A DNA stretch of 64,000 nt, taken from NCBI GenBank assembly GCA_002500745.1, contig DLST01000016.1:136360-200359 (forward strand), read 5' to 3'. How positions within the stretch are numbered: position 1 is the stretch's first letter; the number at the start of each line of letters is the position of its first letter. This document shows positions 36,369-44,760 of the stretch, piece after piece. Both the position numbers and the translations under genes were made by a program. The notes below the pieces were generated by a model. The model saw nothing but the letters and a program-made list of their open reading frames with translations. It searched no databases and was not told the origin of the DNA. This stretch comes from Sphingobacterium sp. UBA7855 (GTDB lineage: Bacteria > Bacteroidota > Bacteroidia > Sphingobacteriales > Sphingobacteriaceae).

Positions 36369-36376
36369 GTATTTTT
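36369..36376 (+). promoter_or_regulatory. Possible promoter -7 element upstream of tgt
   Basis: TATTTTTG fits TAnnTTTG at about this position. If used, it would give a leader of roughly 170 nt before tgt, with no convincing small ORF in it. Confidence 0.4.
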
Positions 36377-36553
36377 GCAACGTATTCTAGGGATGAATCC
36401 GGGCTTGGGCAGCAATACAGAAAGTTACGAAGCTTTTTTAATCTGCAAGTTGTTGGAAATAAGGGTTTATGGTTTTTAGTCCAACAGTCAATAATGCCAT
36501 GTTCATGGTCGATCATCCTTTAAAATAGAAATAGTCTCAGAGGAAAAATATTA

Positions 36554-37684
36554 ATGAAATTTACGCTACAAGCACAAGATAAGCTGTCTAAAGCACGTGC
36601 AGGTGTTGTCGAAACTGCACACGGTCCCATTCAAACACCTATTTTTATGCCTGTTGGTACGGCAGGTACAGTGAAAGCAATTCATCAACATGAATTGAAG
36701 AATGATATTGAAGCGCAGATTATTTTGGGTAATACCTATCATTTGTATTTAAGACCAGGATTGAATGTATTGAATAAAGCGGGTGGATTGCACAAGTTTA
36801 ACGGTTGGGATGGTCCTATTTTGACCGATTCGGGTGGTTATCAGGTATATTCATTGACGGAAGTACGTAAGATTAAAGAAGAGGGGGTTACCTTTCGTTC
36901 TCATATTGATGGATCAAAGCATCTCTTTACACCAGAAAATGTCATGGATACGCAACGTATTATCGGTGCCGATATTATTATGGCATTTGATGAGTGTACA
37001 CCTTATCCATGTGATTATAATTATGCACGTCGTTCTTTGGATATGACACATCGCTGGCTAAAACGTTGTGTAGATCGTTTTGATAGTACGGATCCGCTTT
37101 ATGGCTATGATCAAACTTTATTTCCAATTGTTCAAGGTTCTGTTTATAAAGATTTAAGAGTAAAATCTGCGGAGACTATTGCCTCATTTAATCGTGATGG
37201 GAATGCGATTGGCGGATTGTCGGTAGGGGAGCCTGCGGAAGAAATGTACGCGATGACCGAGGTTGTCTGCGATATCTTGCCGCATGACAAGCCACGTTAT
37301 CTTATGGGGGTGGGTACGCCCGTGAATATTCTTGAAAATATTGCCTTAGGGGTGGATATGTTCGATTGTGTCATGCCAACCCGCAACGCTAGAAATGGTA
37401 TGCTATTCACACAAAATGGGATTATCAATATCAAAAATGAGAAGTGGAAAGATGATTTTTCGCCAATAGAAGTGGAAAGCGATTTGCATGCAGATCAATT
37501 TTATTCAAAAGCTTATCTTCGACATTTGATTAAATCGCAAGAAATTCTTGGAGCACAAATTGCATCTTTGCATAATTTACATTTTTACCTTTGGTTGGTT
37601 AATCAGGCTAGGGAGCGAATCATTGATGGAACTTTCTACGATTGGAAAAACAAAATGGTGAAAATATTGGATCAACGTTTATAA
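36554..37684 (+). CDS. tgt: Queuine tRNA-guanine transglycosylase
   Basis: A 376-residue TIM-barrel enzyme that swaps guanine 34 for preQ1 in tRNAs with GUN anticodons. Seen: TDSGGYQVYSL with the first catalytic aspartate, MAFDECTPYP, QGSVYKDLR, GGLSVGEPAEEMY for base recognition, and GVDMFDCVMPTRNARNG with the nucleophilic aspartate. The zinc site is abnormal. The segment equivalent to CxCxxC reads ESDLHAD (308-314), with Ser309, Leu311 and Asp314 in place of the three cysteines, although the ligand histidine (His340, SLHNLHFYL) is kept. Everything around it is conserved. It is followed after 25 nt by an LptF/LptG-type gene. Confidence 0.94.
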   Translation: MKFTLQAQDKLSKARAGVVETAHGPIQTPIFMPVGTAGTVKAIHQHELKNDIEAQIILGNTYHLYLRPGLNVLNKAGGLHKFNGWDGPILTDSGGYQVYSLTEVRKIKEEGVTFRSHIDGSKHLFTPENVMDTQRIIGADIIMAFDECTPYPCDYNYARRSLDMTHRWLKRCVDRFDSTDPLYGYDQTLFPIVQGSVYKDLRVKSAETIASFNRDGNAIGGLSVGEPAEEMYAMTEVVCDILPHDKPRYLMGVGTPVNILENIALGVDMFDCVMPTRNARNGMLFTQNGIINIKNEKWKDDFSPIEVESDLHADQFYSKAYLRHLIKSQEILGAQIASLHNLHFYLWLVNQARERIIDGTFYDWKNKMVKILDQRL

Positions 37685-37709
37685 GAGTAACTCGTTCAAG
37701 TTAAAGGAA

Positions 37710-38789
37710 ATGCTGTCGTTAATCGATCGTTACATTATTAAAAAGTATCTAAGTACTTTTTTATTCACTATGGCCATATTTACTGTTGTCATGGTGGTTT
37801 TCGACGTGTCCGAACGATTGGATGATTTTTTAAAGTATCATGCTCCTCTAGATAAGATTATTTTTGAATATTATGCTGGGTTCATTCCTTTTTATCTGAA
37901 CTTCCTTTGCCCATTGATCAATTTTATTGCGGTAATTTTCTTTACGTCCAAGATGGCGGACCAAACTGAGATTGTCCCAATTCTAAGCGCCGGGTATAGC
38001 TTTAACCGTTTGCTTCGTCCTTACATGATCGCTGCAACCCTGATATTTGCCATATCTTTGGTATTCAACATTTTTATTATTCCGAATACGAATAAAATGA
38101 AGGTTGATTTTGAAAATATCTATGTAAAGCCACCCAAGGATAATTCGAGGGTTTCTACTCACATGCAATTGGACAAAAACAGCTATGTGTATATAGACAA
38201 TTTTGATAATACAACCAAAACAGGATACGGCTTTGTACTTGAAATTTTTAAAGGGGATACCCTCAAGGAGAAAATGATGGCTGACCGTATTACCTGGGAC
38301 TCGGTGGCAACAAAATGGAAGATCGAAGGGTATACCAATCGTATTATCAATGGACTACATGAACGCATGGATAAAGGTACTGTTAAAGACACAACCTTGG
38401 ATATGAAACCTTCGGATTTTGAGGTACGTGACAATATGTTTACCGCCATGGATACACACGAATTAAATATTCGGATCCGTAAAGAGGAAATCCGTGGTAC
38501 CGGGGTGATGAACGATTTATTGCTTGAGAAATACAAGCGTTATGTGTATCCATTTTCCGCTTTTGTACTGACTTTGATGGGTGTGGCACTGTCCTCCAAG
38601 AAAGTGCGTGGGGGTATAGGATTGAGTCTGGGTATCGGTATCGCGTTAAGTTTTACTTATATCGTCTTTATACAGTTTGCAACTATGTTTTCTTTGAAAG
38701 GGGGACTGCCACCGTTGATAGCCGTATTGATTCCAAATGTTACTTTCTTTTTGGTAGCAATATATTTGGCGATTAAAGCGCCGAAATAA
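37710..38789 (+). CDS. LptF/LptG family permease (YjgP/YjgQ)
   Basis: A 359-residue inner-membrane protein of the LptF/LptG family, part of the ABC system that extracts lipopolysaccharide and drives it to the outer membrane. Three N-terminal helices (about 15-115, beginning LIDRYIIKKYLSTFLF) and three C-terminal helices (about 270-356) flank a periplasmic beta-jellyroll domain (about 130-260). It is not possible to tell LptF from LptG from this sequence. It follows tgt, an arrangement common in the phylum. Confidence 0.9.
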   Translation: MLSLIDRYIIKKYLSTFLFTMAIFTVVMVVFDVSERLDDFLKYHAPLDKIIFEYYAGFIPFYLNFLCPLINFIAVIFFTSKMADQTEIVPILSAGYSFNRLLRPYMIAATLIFAISLVFNIFIIPNTNKMKVDFENIYVKPPKDNSRVSTHMQLDKNSYVYIDNFDNTTKTGYGFVLEIFKGDTLKEKMMADRITWDSVATKWKIEGYTNRIINGLHERMDKGTVKDTTLDMKPSDFEVRDNMFTAMDTHELNIRIRKEEIRGTGVMNDLLLEKYKRYVYPFSAFVLTLMGVALSSKKVRGGIGLSLGIGIALSFTYIVFIQFATMFSLKGGLPPLIAVLIPNVTFFLVAIYLAIKAPK

Positions 38790-38885
38790 TTTTTGTTCAG
38801 TTTTCAATAACTTCAATGAGCTTGCCTTTTAAAGGGGAATAGTAGGTATTGCTCATCATTTCTATACACATGTATTCTAGAGAAT

Positions 38886-39797
38886 ATGACTAAATTTCAA
38901 TTAAATCGGAATATTCTAATTCTGCATTTAACCATACTTATTTGGGGATTTACCGGGATTTTGGGGAGTCTGATCTCCGTATCTGCCCTTCATTTAGTGT
39001 GGTATCGTGTTGCAATCGCGTCTATCGCGCTGTTGATCTATTTTTTGGTAACCAAGCAGTCGATAGTAGTTTCGCGGAAACAGTTTCTCCAATTTTTTAT
39101 GGTTGGAGCGGTTGTCGGGTTGCATTGGGTACTATTTTTCTATTCGATTAAAGTTTCTACAGTTTCAGTGACGTTAGTAACACTTTCCTCGGTGACATTG
39201 TTTACGGCAATATTGGAACCTATTATAAATAAAAAGCGCATTGCGCTGTTGGACATTGTTGTTGGTTTGGTCATCATTATCGGTATTTATACCATCTTCT
39301 CTTTTGAGACACATTACCTTATTGGTCTTTTGGCCGGGCTTGGCTGTGCATTTTGTGCGAGTATATTTTCTATTGCCAATGCACGGATGGTTAAGAAATC
39401 TAGTCCTACACTGATTACGTTTTATGAGATGATGGGGGCATGCTTTTGGATCAGCATATTGATGCTATTTACAGGAGATTTTAATGCCGAAATGCGATTG
39501 GGACAGCAAGATCTAATCTATCTTTTATTGTTAGGGGTGGTTTGTACTGCTGTTGCTTATGTGATGGGTGTTGCCGTCATGAAAGAGCTGTCAGCCTTTA
39601 CTGTTGCGCTGACAACAAACCTGGAGCCCGTTTATGGTATTCTCTTGGCGATGTTGATCTTTGGACAGAAGGAGACCATGAGCGGTGGCTTTTATCTTGG
39701 AGCCTGTATTGTCTTGGGGGCGGTATTCACTTACCCTTATGTAAAGACTAAATTGGAAAATAGACAAAAAGATTTGGTTATCCGTAAATTGCATTAG
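38886..39797 (+). CDS. DMT superfamily transporter (EamA domains)
   Basis: A 303-residue membrane protein with ten hydrophobic helices forming two EamA repeats (about 10-140 and 150-290). Features include ILIWGFTGILGSLIS at helix 1 and LTTNLEPVYGILLAMLIFGQ in the second repeat, a typical EamA signature. EamA proteins mostly export amino acids, purines or related metabolites; the substrate is not readable. It stands alone 96 nt after the LptF/G gene. Confidence 0.9.
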   Translation: MTKFQLNRNILILHLTILIWGFTGILGSLISVSALHLVWYRVAIASIALLIYFLVTKQSIVVSRKQFLQFFMVGAVVGLHWVLFFYSIKVSTVSVTLVTLSSVTLFTAILEPIINKKRIALLDIVVGLVIIIGIYTIFSFETHYLIGLLAGLGCAFCASIFSIANARMVKKSSPTLITFYEMMGACFWISILMLFTGDFNAEMRLGQQDLIYLLLLGVVCTAVAYVMGVAVMKELSAFTVALTTNLEPVYGILLAMLIFGQKETMSGGFYLGACIVLGAVFTYPYVKTKLENRQKDLVIRKLH

Positions 39798-39805
39798 TTG
39801 AATCA

Positions 39806-39836
39806 GGTGCTATCCAATCTTTTTTAGACAGCACCC
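39806..39836 (+). terminator. Weak hairpin after the DMT transporter gene
   Basis: GGTGCTATC and GACAGCACC form a 9-bp stem with one A-C mismatch around a T-rich loop. Possible terminator between convergent genes. Confidence 0.35.
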
Positions 39837-39935
39837 GACTTATTTGATTTATACGTGTTACTCTACAGCATCGTTTCGGAGATTCAATTTTCAACAGGTT
39901 TATTTGACTTTTGATCATCTGCTGTCGCTGTTGAT

Positions 39936-42900
39936 CTATTGAAATGAAAACTCGCCAATCCCTACACTGCGTTCTTTATTGCGGTCCAGATAGATCGTAA
40001 CAATTTTTCGTTCCTGCTTTCCACTGCTATAGTAAGTATAGATTTCAGCCATGACGGCTGCTGGACCTGCTAGGGTCAGGGAACCATCGTTAAAGAAATC
40101 AACTTCAATTTTGTATTTTCCCTTCAATGCTTTTTTCAATAAAAATTGTTCAGGACCGTAGCCGCCAGTAAAGTCATTGCTGAGCCTTCCTCCAATGGCT
40201 GTGGCAGGATTACTATAAAAGCATTTTTCTTGATTTGGATCCGTTACCCAAAGGTCGATATCCGTGTTTTGTGAATTCCAGTTGATGACAACTCGAATGT
40301 CAACCGGTAGGTCTGCAATCAATTTTTTGTCCAATCTTAGGGTAGGGCCTGCCGATTTGTTTGCCTTAATGAGATTATTGATTTCCATAACCAATGTTTC
40401 TTCAATACCGTCATCGCGGTCGGCAGCTTCCGGGGAGTAGCTCTGGGTTAAAATCCCATATAATTGTTCTAATGCTTCCTTGAACATACCTTTGTCCTGT
40501 AAGACAAGGGCATAATCGCGGTGACTTTGTGGATCCATAGGACGCCATTTTAATACCTTAGCTGTAATGAATAGTGCATTGTCGTAATCTCCCCATTCAC
40601 GTAACTTATAGGAGATGGTTTTGTACAGATCTACATTTTCAATTTGTAAGTCTGCGAGTGCACTTAAGATGAGTAAGGCTTTGTCTCGATCTCCTCTTTT
40701 GAAAAAGAAGTTTGCAACATCAAAATAGAAAGTTGGTGTTCCCATGTACTGATTCCGAAGTTGAAGATAGCTTTTGTAGGGATCTTTGGATTGAATAAGG
40801 TCCTGCAAATAGGCTTGGTCTTCTTTGATTTCGGGGATGCTGATTTTTCCGCGTATGTTAGCGATGGTGTTGGCAGTTTGTATGCCAGCTACACGTCCTT
40901 CTAAGGATTGAACAACAACTGTTTCCTGAAGAGCGTCATCAGATAAGGTCGCCATTGCCAGTTCGCTGGTTGCTGCATGGGCAGTGCTTGAATTGCCGCC
41001 AACCGACAATCTTTTTTCACTGGCGGCATCTGATGATCTGAATTCTTCGGCTCGTGCTGTCGCGACGGGGCTGGCTGAAGGGCGCGACGGAATAGGTGTA
41101 ATAGGATCCGCTGCGTTGGCGATTTCTTCAGCAACGGCAAGTTCGGGAATTGGAATCAATCTATTACGCTGTGGGTATTTCTTTTTTTGCTGAAAATCGG
41201 TTTTCCACCAGGAGCGCAGTTGTTCTGCACTATTTTCGGCCTTATCTAAGAGATTCGCTACACGCTCTTCACGTTCGATTGCATGTTCTTTTTGGAGTGC
41301 ATTAAATTGCGGGAGTAATTCTTCTGGAGGTGTTATTGCGTAACGTATGTAATCTTCTACGGTTTCCAGTACAATTAGGCTCGTATTTCGCGTCACGATT
41401 CCGAATTGTTTACCCAAGGTTTCTATGTCCTCACGATTGTTGTCGTATTGAAGATCCAATGCTTCGATTTTCTTTTGCGCCCAGATCTGTTGTAGGTCAA
41501 TTTCGCCATGATCTGGTTGCAGTGCTATGCTAATCTCTTGTGGTGCTTGTTGCCCATCTCCTACAAGTACTGTGAGCTGCTTCATTCCTGGGTGTTTCCC
41601 TAAGCCTGCGATAGAAAAATTGTCTTGTATTGGGGTACCTTTTTGAGGATAAACTTCCTCAAAATCATTTTTTTCTTTTATCCCCAGATAGATGAGGTTT
41701 ATCGTATTTAGATTATTGTACGCTTGATTTACTGAAGTATTGGTTAAATTGATCATCTTTCCAATATGTTTCTGGGCGATTTGTTTTAGGACACCATAGT
41801 CTGATCCATTGGATGAAGTGATGCAATAGACTGGATTTTCAAGGCTAATTTCACTTTGACCAAATGTGGAAAGGCCATCGCTAAATAGCAGGTAATCGCT
41901 GGCCTGTATTACACCTGCCTTTATTTGGCTATAATCTGTACCGCCATCGTAATCAATTCCTTTGAGGTAGTTTTTGAGATCATTCCAATTACCTTGACTT
42001 ACCTGAAAGGTATGCCCTTTTACAAATTGAATATCCAATAAGCCAAGATCAACAGTCATATTGGGGTTTTCTTTAAAGAAGAGATCTAATAGCGCGAGTT
42101 CCTTTTCGATATCTCTGTTTTTACTACTGAGCGAACGGTCCCATATAATTCCAATGCTGTGCCCCCATTTTTTCTGAGCAGGTTTTACGGAGTTGACGCT
42201 TGCATTGGCAAGAAAATAAAAGGTATTGTCATTATTTGCCTGAAATAGACCTGATGTTTCCCTGTTGTCTGTTGGCAGTTGAATGACTAAATTTCGCTGG
42301 GATCTAAACTGTTGTTGATGTAAAGAAGCTGTGTAATTGTTATTGTGTTGAGAGAATGCTAGAGAACCATCTGGTTTCTCTGTGAAATCTGGCTTATGTG
42401 TATGCTGATAGACATGAATATCCAAGACGAAATTTTCAATGGGGGACGTATAGTTTAAGGGTAAATGATAGTAACGAGCCTGATCGGATGCCGTTGTCAG
42501 ATTTTCCGAATAGCTGATCTGAACGGTTCGTTTCCCATTCGCTGGTAATGGGTAAATCCGAGTTCGGAAATTATTTCCTTCGACTTTTTCCAATAGTCCT
42601 GGATCGACCCTACGTGTTTCTATACTTTCAAATACTTCGGTACCTTTATTTTTATCGACTGGAACTGCCTGGCGTAATTTCCCATTAATATCTAAGGCAT
42701 AACCGCTTACGGAGACGCCTTCCGGCATGGGGAATGTCAGTTCGCCCTCGAGATCGCGATTGGTCTTATTTTCGAAGATCATTGTCATTGTCGTTTTGGC
42801 GATATTTCCAAAGATGACGACATCTACTTTGAGGTCTGCCAACATCACCTTGTTTTGCTGGCCATTGTCGTTTATAATTTTTAAACGGGGTATTTCGCGT

Positions 42901-42977
42901 GTAGTTCTGATCTGAGATTTCGTATTCACATTGGAAAATACCAAAATTATGAAAAGGGCAATTATGATCTTTTTCAT
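39936..42977 (-). CDS. VIT-VWA-TPR-DUF2135 exported protein
   Basis: A 1013-residue exported protein, starting at ATG 42977, where MKKIIIALFIILVFSN makes a signal peptide; an upstream in-frame ATG at 43031 would add 18 charged residues. A VIT (vault/inter-alpha-trypsin) domain covers about 25-150 (ELTFPMPEGVSVSGYALD). A von Willebrand A domain covers about 265-400, with the metal site DRSLS, GGTDYS and FSDGLSTFG. Next is a linker (about 560-720) rich in Ala/Ser that contains QETVVVQSLEGRVAGIQT, similar to the first part of TonB-receptor plugs. TPR-like helices (about 740-870) and a C-terminal DUF2135 domain (VVINWNSQNTDIDLWV) complete it. It probably binds a protein or surface ligand; function unknown. 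Confidence 0.85.
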   Translation of the reverse strand: MKKIIIALFIILVFSNVNTKSQIRTTREIPRLKIINDNGQQNKVMLADLKVDVVIFGNIAKTTMTMIFENKTNRDLEGELTFPMPEGVSVSGYALDINGKLRQAVPVDKNKGTEVFESIETRRVDPGLLEKVEGNNFRTRIYPLPANGKRTVQISYSENLTTASDQARYYHLPLNYTSPIENFVLDIHVYQHTHKPDFTEKPDGSLAFSQHNNNYTASLHQQQFRSQRNLVIQLPTDNRETSGLFQANNDNTFYFLANASVNSVKPAQKKWGHSIGIIWDRSLSSKNRDIEKELALLDLFFKENPNMTVDLGLLDIQFVKGHTFQVSQGNWNDLKNYLKGIDYDGGTDYSQIKAGVIQASDYLLFSDGLSTFGQSEISLENPVYCITSSNGSDYGVLKQIAQKHIGKMINLTNTSVNQAYNNLNTINLIYLGIKEKNDFEEVYPQKGTPIQDNFSIAGLGKHPGMKQLTVLVGDGQQAPQEISIALQPDHGEIDLQQIWAQKKIEALDLQYDNNREDIETLGKQFGIVTRNTSLIVLETVEDYIRYAITPPEELLPQFNALQKEHAIEREERVANLLDKAENSAEQLRSWWKTDFQQKKKYPQRNRLIPIPELAVAEEIANAADPITPIPSRPSASPVATARAEEFRSSDAASEKRLSVGGNSSTAHAATSELAMATLSDDALQETVVVQSLEGRVAGIQTANTIANIRGKISIPEIKEDQAYLQDLIQSKDPYKSYLQLRNQYMGTPTFYFDVANFFFKRGDRDKALLILSALADLQIENVDLYKTISYKLREWGDYDNALFITAKVLKWRPMDPQSHRDYALVLQDKGMFKEALEQLYGILTQSYSPEAADRDDGIEETLVMEINNLIKANKSAGPTLRLDKKLIADLPVDIRVVINWNSQNTDIDLWVTDPNQEKCFYSNPATAIGGRLSNDFTGGYGPEQFLLKKALKGKYKIEVDFFNDGSLTLAGPAAVMAEIYTYYSSGKQERKIVTIYLDRNKERSVGIGEFSFQ

Positions 42978-43316
42978 CTTTCTATGTTTAGTAGGTGAGG
43001 TCCGTGAATACATCGATGGTTCGCGGCTCAATTAGCTTTTATTTTTCTAGTGATGCAGGAAAATTCAAAATTCCATAACCGCGGGTATTTAATTTTTATA
43101 GGGTGATTTTTGCGATAGATGTAGTTTATTTAAACTTATGTTAATGATTGGCTAATATCTGGCCATTATGTTTGCAGCAGTATTCGGACAGCCGGCCAAG
43201 CATAGATCGTTTAGATTAACCGTACTGTTTTATCAGGGATGCAAGGTGAGAGGAATAAAATTTGGTTATTCGAATAAACCTGAACAGCAGTAAGCATTAT
43301 TTAAAAATTTGAACAG
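42978..43316. other. Non-coding divergent region between VIT-protein gene and phytase-esterase-like gene
   Basis: An AT-rich 339-bp stretch. TATGTTTG at 43167-43174 matches TAnnTTTG and could start the plus-strand gene with a leader of about 140 nt. No ORF, RNA gene or strong hairpin is seen. Confidence 0.5.
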
Positions 43317-44609
43317 ATGAAAAAAATATACAGTGTACTGGGGATGGCCCTATTGTGTGCTTCATGTAGTAAAGATGATGTGTCGCAGATTATTGACCCG
43401 ATTGTGGAATTGACCTATCCCCAAAAGGCAATAGCAACAGATCCAAAAGTATTAAGTGATATTAATGGTATAAAAGTGTATAATGGAGGCTATGGGTCAT
43501 CGATGGTTCAAGATCCTACTGATAAATCCATATTTTATCTTTTAACTGATCGGGGACCGAATATTGATGGAACTGAAAGTGATAGCAAAGTATTTGCTAC
43601 TCCAGCATTTGCACCACAGATCGGTAAATTTAGGTTAAAGGATAATACGCTAACATTGGAGTCTGTTATCGAATTAAAAAATAAAGATGGCTTGAAATTG
43701 AATGGTCTGCCAAATCCTGAAGGAAAGGGTGGTTCTGGGGAAAAAGCATTGGGGGTTGATGGTAAAGATCTAGGGAAAAGTGAGAATGGAATCGATTCCG
43801 AGGGACTAGCAAGGGCTGCGGATGGTTCTTGGTGGGTCAGTGACGAATATGGACCACATATTGTTCACTTTGACGTTTCGGGAAAAGAAATCGAACGGAT
43901 TAATCCGTGGTCTACGGGTAAAAAGTTGCCTTTGGTATTTGCCAAACGTCGTCCTAATCGCGGAATGGAAGGTTTGACAATTACCCCAGATGGAAAGACT
44001 CTAGTCGGTATCATGCAATTTCCACTGTATAATCCATCGAAAGATGCGATTAAAAACTCGTTGGCAATCCGTATTGTTACGCTGGATATTGCGAGCGGCG
44101 CCACGAAACAATATGTCTATATGATGGAGCGTAGCGATTTGCAAGCTGTGAGTGAAATCGCTGCCGTGAGCAATTCAACATTTATTGTCTTGGAACGCGA
44201 TGGGGAATACGCGACAGAAGCAACTCGTTCTACTGTATTTAAGCGAATTTATAAAATAGATCTTTCTGGCGCAACAGATATCTCGGATGCGAATAATACC
44301 GTAAATGGGAAATTATTTGACGGTAAAACTGTCGAGGAACTCAAAGACGCGGCTACATTGGCTAAATATAATATTAAACCAGTCAATAAAACGTTGGTTG
44401 CCGATTTAATGACTGACATCAAGGAATTGTATCCGCATGATAAAGCAGAAGGCTTGGCTGTTATTCATCCATCTCTGATTGCGGTATGTAATGATGATGA
44501 TTTTGGGGTAACTGGAAAAGGTTTCTATGAGTCGAAAATATTGCCTTACATAAAGACTGTAGATAAAAACAGCATTTATTTTGTTAAACTTAAGGACCCA
44601 CTGAAATAG
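43317..44609 (+). CDS. Esterase-like phytase-domain lipoprotein
   Basis: A 430-residue lipoprotein (signal then lipobox LLCASC, lipidated Cys at about 16) carrying the 'esterase-like activity of phytase' domain (PF13449-type). The beta-propeller-like pattern includes TDRGPNIDG, SEGLARAADGSWWVSDEYGPHI, GMEGLTITPDGKTL and KAEGLAVIHPSLIAVCNDDDFG. This family is linked to phosphate-ester hydrolysis, but its substrates are rarely known. The protein faces the periplasm or cell surface. The gene stands alone and ends in a strong terminator. Confidence 0.85.
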   Translation: MKKIYSVLGMALLCASCSKDDVSQIIDPIVELTYPQKAIATDPKVLSDINGIKVYNGGYGSSMVQDPTDKSIFYLLTDRGPNIDGTESDSKVFATPAFAPQIGKFRLKDNTLTLESVIELKNKDGLKLNGLPNPEGKGGSGEKALGVDGKDLGKSENGIDSEGLARAADGSWWVSDEYGPHIVHFDVSGKEIERINPWSTGKKLPLVFAKRRPNRGMEGLTITPDGKTLVGIMQFPLYNPSKDAIKNSLAIRIVTLDIASGATKQYVYMMERSDLQAVSEIAAVSNSTFIVLERDGEYATEATRSTVFKRIYKIDLSGATDISDANNTVNGKLFDGKTVEELKDAATLAKYNIKPVNKTLVADLMTDIKELYPHDKAEGLAVIHPSLIAVCNDDDFGVTGKGFYESKILPYIKTVDKNSIYFVKLKDPLK

Positions 44610-44623
44610 GGACTAATGCCTGA

Positions 44624-44670
44624 TTATAAAAAGGTCCGTTAAATTCTCAACGGACCTTTTTATAATTTTA
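44624..44670 (+). terminator. Strong terminator after the phytase-esterase-like gene
   Basis: A perfect 17-bp stem (arms 44624-44640 and 44649-44665) with an 8-nt loop, its right arm ending in TTTTTATAA. It lies between convergent genes and may work on both strands. Confidence 0.85.
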
Positions 44671-44760
44671 TACTTTCCACGCTTTTGCTCTTATCGCTAA
44701 TGATTATACGATGGCTTAGTATACCACTTGTATGAACTTTTTGGCGAGCGCGGCCTACTT

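Noticed and set aside
36293..36523. 76-codon plus-strand frame before tgt
   Set aside because: Poor codon pattern; it overlaps the glycosyltransferase promoter and no start signal fits.
36377..36553. preQ1 riboswitch upstream of tgt
   Set aside because: I looked for the short C-rich stem plus A-rich tail of preQ1-I and the larger preQ1-II pattern and found neither.
42978..43031. Longer start for the VIT-VWA protein at 43031
   Set aside because: It would put 18 charged residues before the signal peptide; ATG 42977 gives a normal one.
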